64,000 nucleotides of DNA from Neolewinella aurantiaca (GTDB lineage: Bacteria; Bacteroidota; Bacteroidia; Chitinophagales; Saprospiraceae). The notes under the pieces are model-generated. The model made no database searches. It was given only the letters and a program-made list of their open reading frames with translations, and was not told where the DNA came from. Of the stretch, positions 35,908 to 45,272 are shown piece after piece (position 1 is the first letter of the stretch; the number at the start of each line of letters is the position of its first letter). The position numbers and the translations under genes were made by a program. The DNA lies in assembly GCF_008014675.1 (NCBI RefSeq), contig NZ_VOXD01000016.1:1-64000 (forward strand), given 5' to 3'.

Positions 35908-36393
35908 TTAAAGGTCGAAGAGACTGTTGAATAATGTTTGCTGCCGTGCAGGTTGGTTGTTTCTCCTTTCTACCGGGGCCTGAATGATGTTTGCTACACT
36001 CTTGCGGAGATAGCTGGTAGTATCGAACCATTTGCGGTCAGGGTTCATCAAAACTCCGTCGTCGGGTAGGACAGCAGTGTCAGCATCCAGCGTTAAAAGA
36101 AAGTTCTGAAAAGCGAAAGAGTTACTTCCTGTGAACAATTCGAATTGAATCTGGCCCAACTGCCCTTTGTGCTCCAGGATCATATGCCTTTTTTCTTGAA
36201 TGAACTCATCGTTCATTTGTTGGTAAATGAAATCCTGAGGAGTGAAGTGCATTATTCTCCACTTAGATTCAAACATCTTACAGCCTGCGAGGAGAACAAT
36301 ATCTAACCGGGTGTCGGGGAAATTCAGGAATGCGTACTCAATAAGTTGAAGAGACTCAGGGGTGTAATCGGTGGGGATGAGTATTCTTTTCAT
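35908..36393 (-). CDS. UspA-like universal stress protein
   Basis: 161 aa from the ATG at 36393 (MKRILIPTDYTPESLQLIEY); a frame seven codons longer begins with TTG. The opening beta-strand (RILIPTDYT) fits a Usp/HUP-fold N-terminus. The ATP-binding G-x2-G-x9-G(S/T) signature of ATP-binding Usp proteins is not evident, so it may be a non-nucleotide-binding member. Sits between the histidine kinase (122-bp gap) and the SulP gene. Confidence 0.7.
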   Translation of the reverse strand: MKRILIPTDYTPESLQLIEYAFLNFPDTRLDIVLLAGCKMFESKWRIMHFTPQDFIYQQMNDEFIQEKRHMILEHKGQLGQIQFELFTGSNSFAFQNFLLTLDADTAVLPDDGVLMNPDRKWFDTTSYLRKSVANIIQAPVERRNNQPARQQTLFNSLFDL

Positions 36394-36514
36394 CTTATGT
36401 TGCGTTTGCAACAAAAGTAGGTACGGTCAATTAGAGCGGAATAAGAGCCAGATTAGAATGAAATTAGAATTCGGTAAATTCGCTTGATGTCCGGAAAGAA
36501 TTATGTAAAGGAGA

Positions 36515-37900
36515 CTATACTTTTGCCTTCCGGGTTCTTTTGTTGGGGAGCATTATCTTCACGACGGTGCCTTTGTCTATTTTAGAAAAGACTTGTATTT
36601 CTCCCCCATGCATTTGTATGATGCGGTAGGCGAGGGGAAGTCCGAAGCCGAAACCGGTGATTCCCCTTGCGTTGGAGGCTCTGAAAAAGGGCTCATAAAT
36701 CTTCTTGAGCTCATTTTCGGGGATGCCTACCCCCCGATCTTTTATGATCAGAAATATTTTCTGAGCATCAGAAAACAGTTTCAGTTTTACTTCTTTGTTA
36801 TTTGAGAATTTACAGGCGTTCTCCAGAATGTTCCCAAGGGCGACGCTAATGAGAGACTCACTCCCCAGAAGCGAAATGGTGTCCTGCTGTCGGGGCAGGT
36901 CTTCAAAATCCAGAATTATGTTGTTTTCAGGGATTGATACATCAAGGGTGTTTTTTACGTCCAAAACAAGCTCGTCGACCCGAATTTCACCGATGATCAT
37001 CCCCTGAGAATCGAAGTTGGCTTTTGCCAATTTGAGAAGACCATTCACCAAAAAGTCCAATCTGGATGCTTCACGCTCCACACTTTTCAGGGTGGCCCGG
37101 TAATCCTGGTCGCTCCTGTCTTTATTCAGCGCAATTTCTGTTTGCCCCAGTATTGCGGCAAGCGGGTTGCGCAGCTCGTGTGATGCATTGTTGATGAAGT
37201 TACTTTGCAGGTCGAACGATATCTGAAGCCGGTCGAGCATGTTGTTGAAGGTGATGGCCAGCTGTGCCAGTTCGTCTTTTCCGGTAGTTGTAGCCAGGCG
37301 CAACGACAGGTTTTCCGCGCTGATTGAGTTGACTTCGTTTATGATCTTGGCAATAGGACTGAGCGCTTGTTTTGCGTAGTACCAGCCCAGGATGAAAATG
37401 AATATTATACTGATGAAGAAAGCCGATATCAGAATCGATCTGAGGTTGTTCAACTTGCCGACTCCGTATAAATCCCGGGCCGAGAGCACCACAATGAAGT
37501 CGCCTTCATTGTCGCGGTACAAAAGCCCGGTGTAGAAATACTCTCCCAGTTGTAATTCGGCGTACTCCTTCTGAAAGATGGTCTCGAAGAAGGTGTATGG
37601 CAGGTTTGAATCGGGCGTACTTAGCAGTTTTTTCTCTTTAGCATTTACGGGGTAAATAACTTCTGTTTCGTTCGGAAGTGTTTGCAGGTGCTTGATCCTG
37701 ACGTCTTCGTAGATGTCGAGGTTCATTTCGTCCTCTTCCAGGTAAGCCTGGGCGGCAATGGTTGCTCTTTGGCTCAACCTCAGGTAAAATTCGCTCTCTG
37801 TGTACTGTTCGGAAGAGTAGTAGATCAGGATGAAAATTCCGGTCAGAAAGAAACTGGTCAGTATTACGAATACTGCAGTGATTTTGGTTCTTAAGCGCAT
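36515..37900 (-). CDS. Sensor histidine kinase
   Basis: 461 aa. TM1 (residues 7-29), a periplasmic sensor region of about 120 aa with no named domain recognised, TM2 (about 155-173), HAMP (LSPIAKIINEVNSISAENLS), HisKA with the phospho-acceptor H241 (NNASHELRNPLAAI), and a HATPase domain with N, G1 and G2 boxes (NILENACKFS, DRGVGIP, GFGFGLPLA). ATG at 37900, 10 bp after the response-regulator stop; an operon pair. Confidence 0.96.
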   Translation of the reverse strand: MRLRTKITAVFVILTSFFLTGIFILIYYSSEQYTESEFYLRLSQRATIAAQAYLEEDEMNLDIYEDVRIKHLQTLPNETEVIYPVNAKEKKLLSTPDSNLPYTFFETIFQKEYAELQLGEYFYTGLLYRDNEGDFIVVLSARDLYGVGKLNNLRSILISAFFISIIFIFILGWYYAKQALSPIAKIINEVNSISAENLSLRLATTTGKDELAQLAITFNNMLDRLQISFDLQSNFINNASHELRNPLAAILGQTEIALNKDRSDQDYRATLKSVEREASRLDFLVNGLLKLAKANFDSQGMIIGEIRVDELVLDVKNTLDVSIPENNIILDFEDLPRQQDTISLLGSESLISVALGNILENACKFSNNKEVKLKLFSDAQKIFLIIKDRGVGIPENELKKIYEPFFRASNARGITGFGFGLPLAYRIIQMHGGEIQVFSKIDKGTVVKIMLPNKRTRKAKV

Positions 37901-37910
37901 CTGCCCGGAT

Positions 37911-38603
37911 TTAGGTTTTAATTACGTAGCCCATTCCCACAACGGTGTGGATCAGCTTGGTGTCGAACTCCTTATCGATCTTATTTCTCAGGTAATTGAC
38001 GTACACATCAACCACGTTCGTGCCCATATTGAAGTTGATGTCCCACACGTTTTCGAGAATACTTATCCGGCTAAGGACTTTCCCCTTATTGAGCAGCAGG
38101 TAGTGCAGCAACCGGAACTCGGTGGCCGTTAATTTTATTTCTTTCCCGGCTCTTATAACCTGCTTGGCGTCGTAATCGAGCTCCAGGTCGGAAACGGACA
38201 GAAGGTTGAGGTTGGTCTCTTTACTGTTTTTGTTGCGGGTGCGTGCCCGGATCCGCGCGAGCAATTCTTTAAACTTAAACGGTTTTACGAGATAGTCATC
38301 CGCGCCAGCGTCGAGCCCCTTCACGATATTATCCGTAGCGCCAAGGGCGGTGAGCATGATGATGGGTAAGGAAGTATAGCCCATCGCTCTTATGGTGCTT
38401 GCAATCTCAAGGCCACTCATTCCGGGGAGAATAACATCGAGGACAACCAGGTCGATATTTTTTTGCTTGAGTAACTCAAGCCCGGTTGGGCCATCAAAGG
38501 CTACAAAGGCGTTGTAACCGGACTCTTTGAGGCCCTGCCTGATGAAAGAGGCAACGTTTGCTTCGTCCTCAATGATCAGTATTTGCTTGGTGGAAGATTG
38601 CAT
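37911..38603 (-). CDS. OmpR-family response regulator
   Basis: 230 aa. Receiver domain (1-120) with the acidic pair E12-D13, phospho-acceptor D56 (LVVLDVILPG), T84 and K106 (DDYLVKPFKF), then a winged-helix DNA-binding domain (about 130-230; EIKLTATEFRLLHYLL, VVDVYVNYLRNKID). Partner of the kinase that follows. Plausible targets are the Usp and SulP genes next in line, which is inference. Confidence 0.96.
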   Translation of the reverse strand: MQSSTKQILIIEDEANVASFIRQGLKESGYNAFVAFDGPTGLELLKQKNIDLVVLDVILPGMSGLEIASTIRAMGYTSLPIIMLTALGATDNIVKGLDAGADDYLVKPFKFKELLARIRARTRNKNSKETNLNLLSVSDLELDYDAKQVIRAGKEIKLTATEFRLLHYLLLNKGKVLSRISILENVWDINFNMGTNVVDVYVNYLRNKIDKEFDTKLIHTVVGMGYVIKT

Positions 38604-39110
38604 GAAAGGGGCGTTTGGGTATCACGAGGAACCAGCGTTCAACAATGGTTGGTCCGGAGGGCGAGAGTGTTTATCTTCGGTGGGGTCCTGAAACGCTAAG
38701 ATACGGCGGGTTGTCGTGTCGCCCCTGGCCGAATCGCGCTCCGGGCATCCTCCGGCTGCTGGTTCCGGTGATGATGTGAGCGGGGCGCAAAACATACCGC
38801 TTCGTGATACGCCCGCGCCCGGAGGTCGCGTTGGCCGTTCGCAGCCGAAGGCTGCAGCAACCCTGGTGGGAGGAGTAACCCGGTGCTCCCAAAAACCTTC
38901 CCCTGCACCTGCGGCCGCGCCCACAAGAATTAAACTTAATTACATCAATAGCATTAGTTTAGATTGTGCAGGCGCGCCATTTTTAACGCCAAAACAACCG
39001 CAACTTAATACAGGTCAGAGGATTGGCGGAGCATTTGTATACACACTTGCGTAGCCTCTGATTATTCCCTCCCGCGAATTTTCGCTAACTTCGCGACAAA
39101 GTCGAAAACC
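38604..39110. other. Intergenic region between response regulator and acyl-CoA dehydrogenase
   Basis: About 500 bp, divergent promoters. GC-rich in its first half with several small palindromes, then dispersed element E6 and an AT-rich stretch before 39111. No gene supported. Confidence 0.5.
38894..38922 (+). repeat. Dispersed GC-rich element, copy E6
   Basis: AACCTTCCCC then TGCACCTGCGGCCGCGCC plus one C. Confidence 0.8.
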
Positions 39111-40274
39111 ATGAATTTTTCCCTAACTGAAGAACAACTAGCCGTACAGGAAGCCGCCCGCGATTTCGCCCAGCGCGTCCTCAAACCCGGCGTTATTGAA
39201 CGCGATAAGCACATGACTTACCCAACCGACGAGGTCCGCCAGATGGCCGAACTCGGTTTTATGGGTATGATGGTGAGCCCCGAGTACGGAGGCGGTGGTA
39301 TGGATGCCCTCAGCTACGTGTTGGCCATCGAAGAAATCTCGAAAGTAGACAACAGTTGCTCGGTCATCATGTCCGTTAACAACAGTTTGGTGTGCTATGG
39401 TCTCGAAGCTTACGGCACCGAGATGCAAAAAGACAAATACCTCCGCAAGCTCGCTACCGGCGAGTGGATCGGTGCTTTCTGCCTCAGCGAGCCCGAAGCG
39501 GGCTCCGACGCAACCAGCCAGCGGACCACCGCTGTTGACATGGGCGATCATTACCTCCTGAACGGAACCAAGAACTGGATCACCAACGGTGGTAGCAGCA
39601 GTGTCCATCTCGTTATGGCGCAAACCGACGCCGAAAAGGGCCACCGGGGTATCAACTGCCTCGTCGTGGAAGCGGACTGGGAAGGGGTAACCATCGGAGC
39701 AAAAGAAGATAAGCTCGGCATCCGCAGTTCCGATACCCACACCATCATGTACACCGACGTCAAGGTGCCCAAAGAAAACCGCATTGGCGACGATGGTTTC
39801 GGCTTCAAGTTTGCGATGAAAACCCTGGCCGGTGGCCGCATCGGGATCGCAGCGCAGGCACTTGGCATCGCCGGAGGTGCTTACGAACTCGCTACGGCAT
39901 ACAGCCACGAACGCGAAGCGTTCGGCAAGCCCATCAGTAACCACCAGGCCATCGCCTTCAAGCTGGCCGATATGGCGACCGACATCGAAGCAGCCAAAAT
40001 GCTCGTATACCGCGCTGCCTGGCTCAAAGACGAAGGCAAAGACTACAACCAGGCCGGTGCAATGGCCAAACTCTTCGCCAGTTCCGTCGCCATGAAGCAC
40101 ACCGTCGAGGCCGTTCAGGTGCACGGCGGCTACGGCTTCGTGAAAGAATACCACGTGGAGCGCCTGATGCGCGACGCCAAGATCACCCAGATCTACGAAG
40201 GAACCAGCGAGGTGCAGAAGATCGTCATCAGCCGGGGCTTGCTGAAGGGAGACCTTTACGTGCCGGTGGAGTAG
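39111..40274 (+). CDS. Acyl-CoA dehydrogenase
   Basis: 387 aa, the usual length for short/branched-chain acyl-CoA dehydrogenases. FAD enzyme oxidising acyl-CoA to 2-enoyl-CoA. Signatures visible: GAFCLSEPEAGSDATSQRTT and KNWITNGGSSSVHLV (FAD loop), FGKPISNHQAIAFKLADMA, and the catalytic Glu in IYEGTSEVQKIVISRGLLK. Substrate length is not determined. ATG at 39111; an approximate -7 box TAACTTCG is at 39086. Probably monocistronic; a hairpin-forming repeat follows. Confidence 0.95.
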   Translation: MNFSLTEEQLAVQEAARDFAQRVLKPGVIERDKHMTYPTDEVRQMAELGFMGMMVSPEYGGGGMDALSYVLAIEEISKVDNSCSVIMSVNNSLVCYGLEAYGTEMQKDKYLRKLATGEWIGAFCLSEPEAGSDATSQRTTAVDMGDHYLLNGTKNWITNGGSSSVHLVMAQTDAEKGHRGINCLVVEADWEGVTIGAKEDKLGIRSSDTHTIMYTDVKVPKENRIGDDGFGFKFAMKTLAGGRIGIAAQALGIAGGAYELATAYSHEREAFGKPISNHQAIAFKLADMATDIEAAKMLVYRAAWLKDEGKDYNQAGAMAKLFASSVAMKHTVEAVQVHGGYGFVKEYHVERLMRDAKITQIYEGTSEVQKIVISRGLLKGDLYVPVE

Positions 40275-40381
40275 AGGGCAGATTGCAGAAATCAGGATGC
40301 AGAGGGCAGAATGCAGAGAGCAGAATGTTTTGACATTGCACTCTGCCTTCTGTACTCTGCTTCCTGCCTTCTGCCTTCTGT
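40275..40381. repeat. GCAGA-word repeat able to form a long hairpin
   Basis: Left arm of reiterated GCAGAnnGCAGA/GGCAGAATGCAGAG words (40279-40325), right arm of complementary TCTGCCTTCTG words (40341-40380). It starts a few bases after the acyl-CoA dehydrogenase stop. Confidence 0.85.
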
Positions 40382-40384
40382 CCC

Positions 40385-40392
40385 TACCTTTG
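40385..40392 (+). promoter_or_regulatory. -7 box directly before the 40398 start codon
   Basis: TACCTTTG fits TAnnTTTG and ends five bases before the ATG, so transcription from it would begin at or within a base or two of the start codon. Confidence 0.55.
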
Positions 40393-40397
40393 CGGAG

Positions 40398-42086
40398 ATG
40401 CACCCCCCAAACCACACCAAGCTCCCTTTTTGGCTCAAACTCGCAATTGCAGCGTTTACCCTGGTTTACACCTGGTTCTATTACCAGCCGATGTTAACCG
40501 AGCCGTATATGCTCAACGATGACGTAGTGCAGCACTACCTGTGGTTGTTCGTCGATTACTACGGGCTCAATTGGAAGGATACTTTTTACGCCGATGCTTC
40601 GGCAGCCATTCAGCCGCGCGGTTTTTATTACCTGCTTTGGCTGCTTGGCCGGGTATTTGATCCCATCACGATTTCGCGGGGAGGCCCCTTCCTTATATCC
40701 CTGCTTACGGTGGGCTTTGGTATGGGGTTGCTGCGGCGGTACACGCACTTTTTCATTGCTCTGGCGGGCTGTTTACTGGCGGTTCACCTGGGGCTTCACA
40801 CCAGTGTCGGCTTTTTGGCAAGATCGTTTTTGATGCCGCTGTTGCTTGCCTTTGGGTATTACCTTTTGCGGGCCGACCAGCCCTGGGGGCTGGCGGGGGT
40901 TACCGTAGCGTCGGCATTGTTTTATCCGCCGGCTCTGCTGCTCAACGGTGGCATTTTTGGCTTGTGGAAACTGGGCGAACTGGTACAGTGGTTACGTGGG
41001 CGCGGCCGCAGGATGCAAGGAAAGGTTGAAGAAGCAAAGCAGCTTCGTTCTCCGTTCCATCGCTGGTACGTTCATCTGCTGGGTTTCGGAATCGCCCTGT
41101 TGGTGGTGCTGGCGCACGCCCAGCGGGTAGATACGCACCCGACACTGGGCGGGTACCTGCCCAACGAGGAAATGATGAGCCTGCCGGAACTTGGCATCGG
41201 AGGACGGGTAGACATCAGTGGCGCGCTGCGGGCAACTCCCTCCCGACGGATAGCGTACTTCTTCTACAACGACGCAAGAACTCCTTTTGGAGACTGGTTT
41301 GCTAACGCGGTACTCGTGTTGGTGGTCATCTTTACCGGTTTACGCTATAAGAAACTGGGAAAACCGGGTGCCTGGCTAATTGCTTTCGGCGTCAGCTCCC
41401 TTGTTTTATTTTACTTTGCCCGGCACGAGTTTCCCCTGCTTTTTCTGCCAAGCCGCTACCTGGCTTACCCGTATCGCCTTTGGATTCCTATGCTCTTTAC
41501 TTTTCTGTTGGCGGTAGGGTGGTCTTACTATCCTAAAACATGGTTGGCGGTTTTGTGCGGATCGCTGCTGCTGGGCCTTGGCTATTACCGGCAGCCCCCG
41601 TCGAAGATGCCTGTCCATACGGAGTCTGGCCGAGCATATCTCTTCGATGCAATCGCTCAATTGCCGGAAAGTGCACTTATTGCGCTTCCTCCTCACATGG
41701 CCGACCAGGTGCCCGTCTTTGCACGGCGTAATGTGTTCATCAGCTTTGAATCGGCCCACGCCCTCTACTTTCAGAACTACCACGATTACGTGATTCCCCG
41801 CTATCAGGACTATATCGAAGCGATGACAACTACCGGCAATGACCTGGCCGGAACGGTCGCCTTTATGAATAAGTGGGACATCGACTACCTAATCATCGAC
41901 CGACAGCAACTGCGGGAAGCAGAGTTCAGTTCCTTCGTGCCCTTTCGCCGCCAGTTTGAGGATCGCCTGAAGGGTACAAATGTTGAAGACCGAACGCTGT
42001 TGCAGCTGCCCGACTCGGTCGGGATGCTCCTGCGGGAGCGGTTGCATATTGTCTCGCGGGAGGAGATTGAAGAGTTGGTTCAATGA
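40398..42086 (+). CDS. Polytopic membrane protein, GT-C glycosyltransferase-like
   Basis: 562 aa from the ATG at 40398 (MHPPNHTKLPFWLKLAIAAF); an in-frame ATG 29 codons earlier lies inside the hairpin repeat and is rejected. About ten hydrophobic segments over residues 10-415, then a soluble C-terminal region of about 150 aa (FDAIAQLPESALIALPPHMA, NKWDIDYLIIDRQQLRE). An early acidic pair ND-D (YMLNDDVVQHY, residues 34-44) suits the first-loop acid of GT-C enzymes, but no named family is certain. Residues about 201-210 (LRGRGRRMQGK) are encoded by a copy of the dispersed GC-rich element and look like an insertion in a cytoplasmic loop. Confidence 0.75.
   Translation: MHPPNHTKLPFWLKLAIAAFTLVYTWFYYQPMLTEPYMLNDDVVQHYLWLFVDYYGLNWKDTFYADASAAIQPRGFYYLLWLLGRVFDPITISRGGPFLISLLTVGFGMGLLRRYTHFFIALAGCLLAVHLGLHTSVGFLARSFLMPLLLAFGYYLLRADQPWGLAGVTVASALFYPPALLLNGGIFGLWKLGELVQWLRGRGRRMQGKVEEAKQLRSPFHRWYVHLLGFGIALLVVLAHAQRVDTHPTLGGYLPNEEMMSLPELGIGGRVDISGALRATPSRRIAYFFYNDARTPFGDWFANAVLVLVVIFTGLRYKKLGKPGAWLIAFGVSSLVLFYFARHEFPLLFLPSRYLAYPYRLWIPMLFTFLLAVGWSYYPKTWLAVLCGSLLLGLGYYRQPPSKMPVHTESGRAYLFDAIAQLPESALIALPPHMADQVPVFARRNVFISFESAHALYFQNYHDYVIPRYQDYIEAMTTTGNDLAGTVAFMNKWDIDYLIIDRQQLREAEFSSFVPFRRQFEDRLKGTNVEDRTLLQLPDSVGMLLRERLHIVSREEIEELVQ
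40998..41028 (-). repeat. Dispersed GC-rich element, copy E7, inside a coding sequence
   Basis: On the minus strand: CAACCTTTCCTTGCATCC then TGCGGCCGCGCCC. The copy keeps the frame of the 40398 gene. Confidence 0.75.
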
Positions 42087-42120
42087 TTGCCAACCTCCGA
42101 CAGCCCATTAAGTATTGGAC

Positions 42121-43677
42121 TTATCTGATGACGATTTTTCCCCGGGCTATCCCCAGCGATGTTTCAACCATCAACAAATAGACACCCGGAGCTAAGGTTT
42201 TGGCGGGCACCACGTTTTCCGCTGCCGTAAAGCGCCGATGATAAACTTCCCGACCACCTACATCAAAAACACTCAGGGTCTTAACTCCTGATGTCTCATA
42301 CGCAGCGGGCAGGCGAACGGTGAAAGATTCGCTTGCCGGGTTCGGGAAAATTCCCAGTCCGATTTCCGCTGGTTCTGGGGTGTTTGTAGCGACGACGTCC
42401 TCGTGGATGAAAATGGTATCTTTTATTTCCGTACAATCATCCGGATCATAGCAACCGTCTGCGCTCAATTTCAGCAGCCAGCTGCCTCGTTTGCCTTCTT
42501 CTAGATCACGTGCTCCCGCAAGCAATAAGTCCCCACTAGGCGTTTCCACCCCATCATAAAACACGAGCTGAGGAGCTACTTCGGCGGTGGGATAAGCAAT
42601 GAGCCGCTCCCATATCTTTTCTCCCGTAGGAGAGAGCCTAAAGACCCAGCCAACGTTGCCCGCTGCACCATCTAGTACCATTCCCTTCCAGCCCATCCCT
42701 AGCACATCACCGTTCGCGAGCAACTCTAGGTTGTGCAGCTTCCCGAATATAGGCCCTAACATGGTCCGACTTTTGAATTCTCCCAAGCTGTCCAGAAAGA
42801 AAACAGCCACGGGATCTCTAACGTAGTATGCAGGTGGATGACTAGTGCTGAAAGAATCCTTCGTCCAGCCGTAGACTATGTCTCCGTTTGGTAAAGGAAG
42901 AAGCTTCGGGTGAAAGTCTATTCTAAGGCCTGGGTAGATGTCTTTTTCCCAGAGCACCCTACCGTCAGCACTAATTTTTTGTAAAAAGCCCCGCTCTCTA
43001 TCGTTTGATAAAGAATAGTCGATTGCTCCAAAAGCCATTAGTAAGTCTCCGTTGGGTAGACTTCTAATCTCTCCTGGTTGTGGTCTATGGTAAACACCCT
43101 TGTAGGAAATCGTACTATCTACCCTTGTTTCAGTATTGTAAAAAGTTAGAGAGTTAACCCACTTGGATGTATCATCTCCCCTTATCTCATCAATATATAA
43201 AATCAAGCTATCTTCTTTCCCTTTTATCAGGGAATAGCCTGCTAAGCTACTCGCATCCGTGTAGCTCTTGTGAGTAGCTGCACTTGTAGCAAAGTCTAGG
43301 TCTAACAGCCCTAATGATTGAGGCTGGCCTTGTCTCAAATTAAACACCAAACTATATACTTTGTCGTTGAACACTTGGTCTCCCGTCGACTTTACTGGGT
43401 ATATGTTAAAATCAAAGTCGTCCACCAAATATTCTTCTAAAATATCACCTTGAGTATTTACTTTCAAATACCGAATCCGGGCATACTCTTGTGAAGATGT
43501 AGGATAGTCTGACAGGGTGAACAAGTAACCACCATCCACTAAGTTTAGATTTGTCCCTACAGACAAGTTGCCCCCTTCAACAAGATAAGTCTTAGAAAAA
43601 TTTGGTTGTGCGTCAAGGTCAATCGACAGGACCGAAACGAGAAGCAGCGCGTACAAAATAGCAGCGGATTTAAGCAT
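42121..43677 (-). CDS. T9SS type A cargo protein
   Basis: 518 aa. Signal peptide (LKSAAILYALLLVSVLSIDLDA), a central region of about 390 aa with repeated LPNGDLLMAFG / LPNGDIVYGWTKD / LANGDVLGMGWKG / TPSGDLLLAGARD phrases that look like beta-propeller blades, and a Por-secretion-system C-terminal sorting domain from about residue 438 (GLGIFPNPASESFTVRLP through LAPGVYLLMVETSLG to KIVIR). Exported by the T9SS and anchored or released; the propeller's ligand is unknown. ATG at 43677. Lies immediately downstream of the remnant of another T9SS tail. Confidence 0.9.
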   Translation of the reverse strand: MLKSAAILYALLLVSVLSIDLDAQPNFSKTYLVEGGNLSVGTNLNLVDGGYLFTLSDYPTSSQEYARIRYLKVNTQGDILEEYLVDDFDFNIYPVKSTGDQVFNDKVYSLVFNLRQGQPQSLGLLDLDFATSAATHKSYTDASSLAGYSLIKGKEDSLILYIDEIRGDDTSKWVNSLTFYNTETRVDSTISYKGVYHRPQPGEIRSLPNGDLLMAFGAIDYSLSNDRERGFLQKISADGRVLWEKDIYPGLRIDFHPKLLPLPNGDIVYGWTKDSFSTSHPPAYYVRDPVAVFFLDSLGEFKSRTMLGPIFGKLHNLELLANGDVLGMGWKGMVLDGAAGNVGWVFRLSPTGEKIWERLIAYPTAEVAPQLVFYDGVETPSGDLLLAGARDLEEGKRGSWLLKLSADGCYDPDDCTEIKDTIFIHEDVVATNTPEPAEIGLGIFPNPASESFTVRLPAAYETSGVKTLSVFDVGGREVYHRRFTAAENVVPAKTLAPGVYLLMVETSLGIARGKIVIR

Positions 43678-43684
43678 GCCTTAT

Positions 43685-43780
43685 TTATTTGATCACAGTT
43701 ATTTTCTTGGTGTAATGTTGGTTTCCGGGGATGTTTACCTCAAGGAAGTACGTGCCGGGGGGTATTCCGTTCAGATTCAT
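43685..43780 (-). pseudogene. Remnant of a T9SS C-terminal sorting domain
   Basis: About 31 codons, MNLNGIPPGTYFLEVNIPGN followed by QHYTKKITVIK and stop. This matches the last third of a type A sorting domain (…G-x-Y-x-L-x-V… K-I-x-V-I-K). The upstream DNA in this frame is unrelated, so the rest of the gene is gone. It precedes another T9SS cargo gene by only 7 bp. Confidence 0.75.
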
Positions 43781-43924
43781 GTTTGTATAGTGTCTAGGGG
43801 GGCTTTTTTGTAATTTAGGAAGAAAATATTCAACAATACAGCCAAAATGAGCGGACACCGGACATTTGTTAGTCACCATATATAAAAGATCGTACCCTCA
43901 CTTCCCGGTCCATCCCATCATTTT

Positions 43925-43952
43925 AACCAAGCCCGCACCCGCGTCCGCGCCC
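43925..43952 (+). repeat. Dispersed GC-rich element, copy E8
   Basis: AACCAAGCC then CGCACCCGCGTCCGCGCCC, about 80 bp before nadA. Confidence 0.75.
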
Positions 43953-44030
43953 AAAAAAAGGTTAGCTTAAAAAATAAGTAAACTAAATCAGTAACCTTCT
44001 CGTTATCTTGTCGTCTCAAAAGTAAAACTT

Positions 44031-45038
44031 ATGTCCGCTGAACTGAACCTTGCCACTAAGAACCTGAATAAGATGGGCTACCTCGAACTCGATGTAGACC
44101 CTACCCTCGACCTTGTTGCCGAAATCAATAAGCTTAAGAAAGAAAAGAACGCCGTCATCCTGGCGCACTACTACCAGGAGTCGGAAATTCAGGACATTGC
44201 GGATTATATCGGCGACAGCCTCGGCCTGAGCCAGCAGGCCGCCGAGACCGACGCCGACATCATCGTTTTCGCCGGAGTGCACTTCATGGCCGAAACGGCC
44301 AAGATGCTGAGCCCCTCCAAAAAGGTTCTGCTGCCTGACCTGAAGGCCGGCTGCTCTCTGGCCGATAGCTGTCCCGCTCCGGTTTTTCGTAAATTCAAGG
44401 AGAAGTACCCCGACCATAAAGTAGTCAGCTACATCAACTGTACGGCCGAGCTGAAAACCCTCACCGATGTTTGTTGCACCAGCACCAACGCCAAGCACAT
44501 CATCGACTCCTTCCCGCCCGAGCAAAAACTGATCTTTGCGCCAGACGTAAACCTCGGCCGCTGGCTCGTGAAGGAAACCGGTCGCGATATGGTGCTCTGG
44601 AACGGATCCTGCATGGTGCACGAAATCTTCAGCCACGAGAAAATCACTAAGCTGCGCATTAAGCACCCCGATGCGGCCTTCATCGCCCACCCTGAGTGCG
44701 AAGCCCATATCCTCGATATTGCGGACCACGTAGGTTCTACTTCCAGCCTGCTGCGCTTCACCCGCGAGAGCGACTACCAGGAGTTCATCGTGGCTACCGA
44801 GCCGGGCATCATCCACCAAATGGTCAAAGAGAGCCCGGACAAGGTCTTCATTCCCGCGCCGCCGAACAACGCCTGTGCCTGTAACGAATGCCCGCACATG
44901 AAGCGTAATACGATGGAGAAACTCTACCTGTGCATGAAGCACGAACTGCCCGAAATTCACCTGCCCGAGTGGGTGATCGAGCAAGGCGTTGCTTCAATCG
45001 ACCGGATGCTGGAGATCTCGGCTAAGGCAGGGTTGTAG
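44031..45038 (+). CDS. nadA: Quinolinate synthase NadA
   Basis: 335 aa. [4Fe-4S] enzyme joining iminoaspartate and dihydroxyacetone phosphate to quinolinate in NAD synthesis. Family motifs: [34 protein letters not shown], and the three cluster Cys in [14 protein letters not shown] and [18 protein letters not shown]. No nadB or nadC neighbour is seen. ATG at 44031. Confidence 0.97.
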   Translation: MSAELNLATKNLNKMGYLELDVDPTLDLVAEINKLKKEKNAVILAHYYQESEIQDIADYIGDSLGLSQQAAETDADIIVFAGVHFMAETAKMLSPSKKVLLPDLKAGCSLADSCPAPVFRKFKEKYPDHKVVSYINCTAELKTLTDVCCTSTNAKHIIDSFPPEQKLIFAPDVNLGRWLVKETGRDMVLWNGSCMVHEIFSHEKITKLRIKHPDAAFIAHPECEAHILDIADHVGSTSSLLRFTRESDYQEFIVATEPGIIHQMVKESPDKVFIPAPPNNACACNECPHMKRNTMEKLYLCMKHELPEIHLPEWVIEQGVASIDRMLEISAKAGL

Positions 45039-45272
45039 GGGCAACAATGCCTTCACGAGAGATCTGCCGCCTTCACCTCCGGTAAACAGCCGGGATGAGC
45101 GCCTTCAAGTCGCGTGAATTTGGCGTTGGTTCAGATTTTAAGATTGGAGATTGGTTTGCGCCCGTTTAACCCTTAGCTTGAGGATAGGTCGGAGTACAAC
45201 GCCTCTACCGGAGACCGGTTTTTATAATTTGCGCGAATGTGGCGTATTGGAAGGAAAGGGTCGTTAATCTAC

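Noticed and set aside
35876-36031. 52-residue N-terminal extension of SulP
   Set aside because: It overlaps the UspA-like gene upstream, has no membrane character, and the ATG at 35875 gives a normal family start.
39138-40415. 425-codon minus-strand frame
   Set aside because: It is opposite a clear acyl-CoA dehydrogenase with all motifs; GC-rich codon use leaves the reverse frame open by chance.
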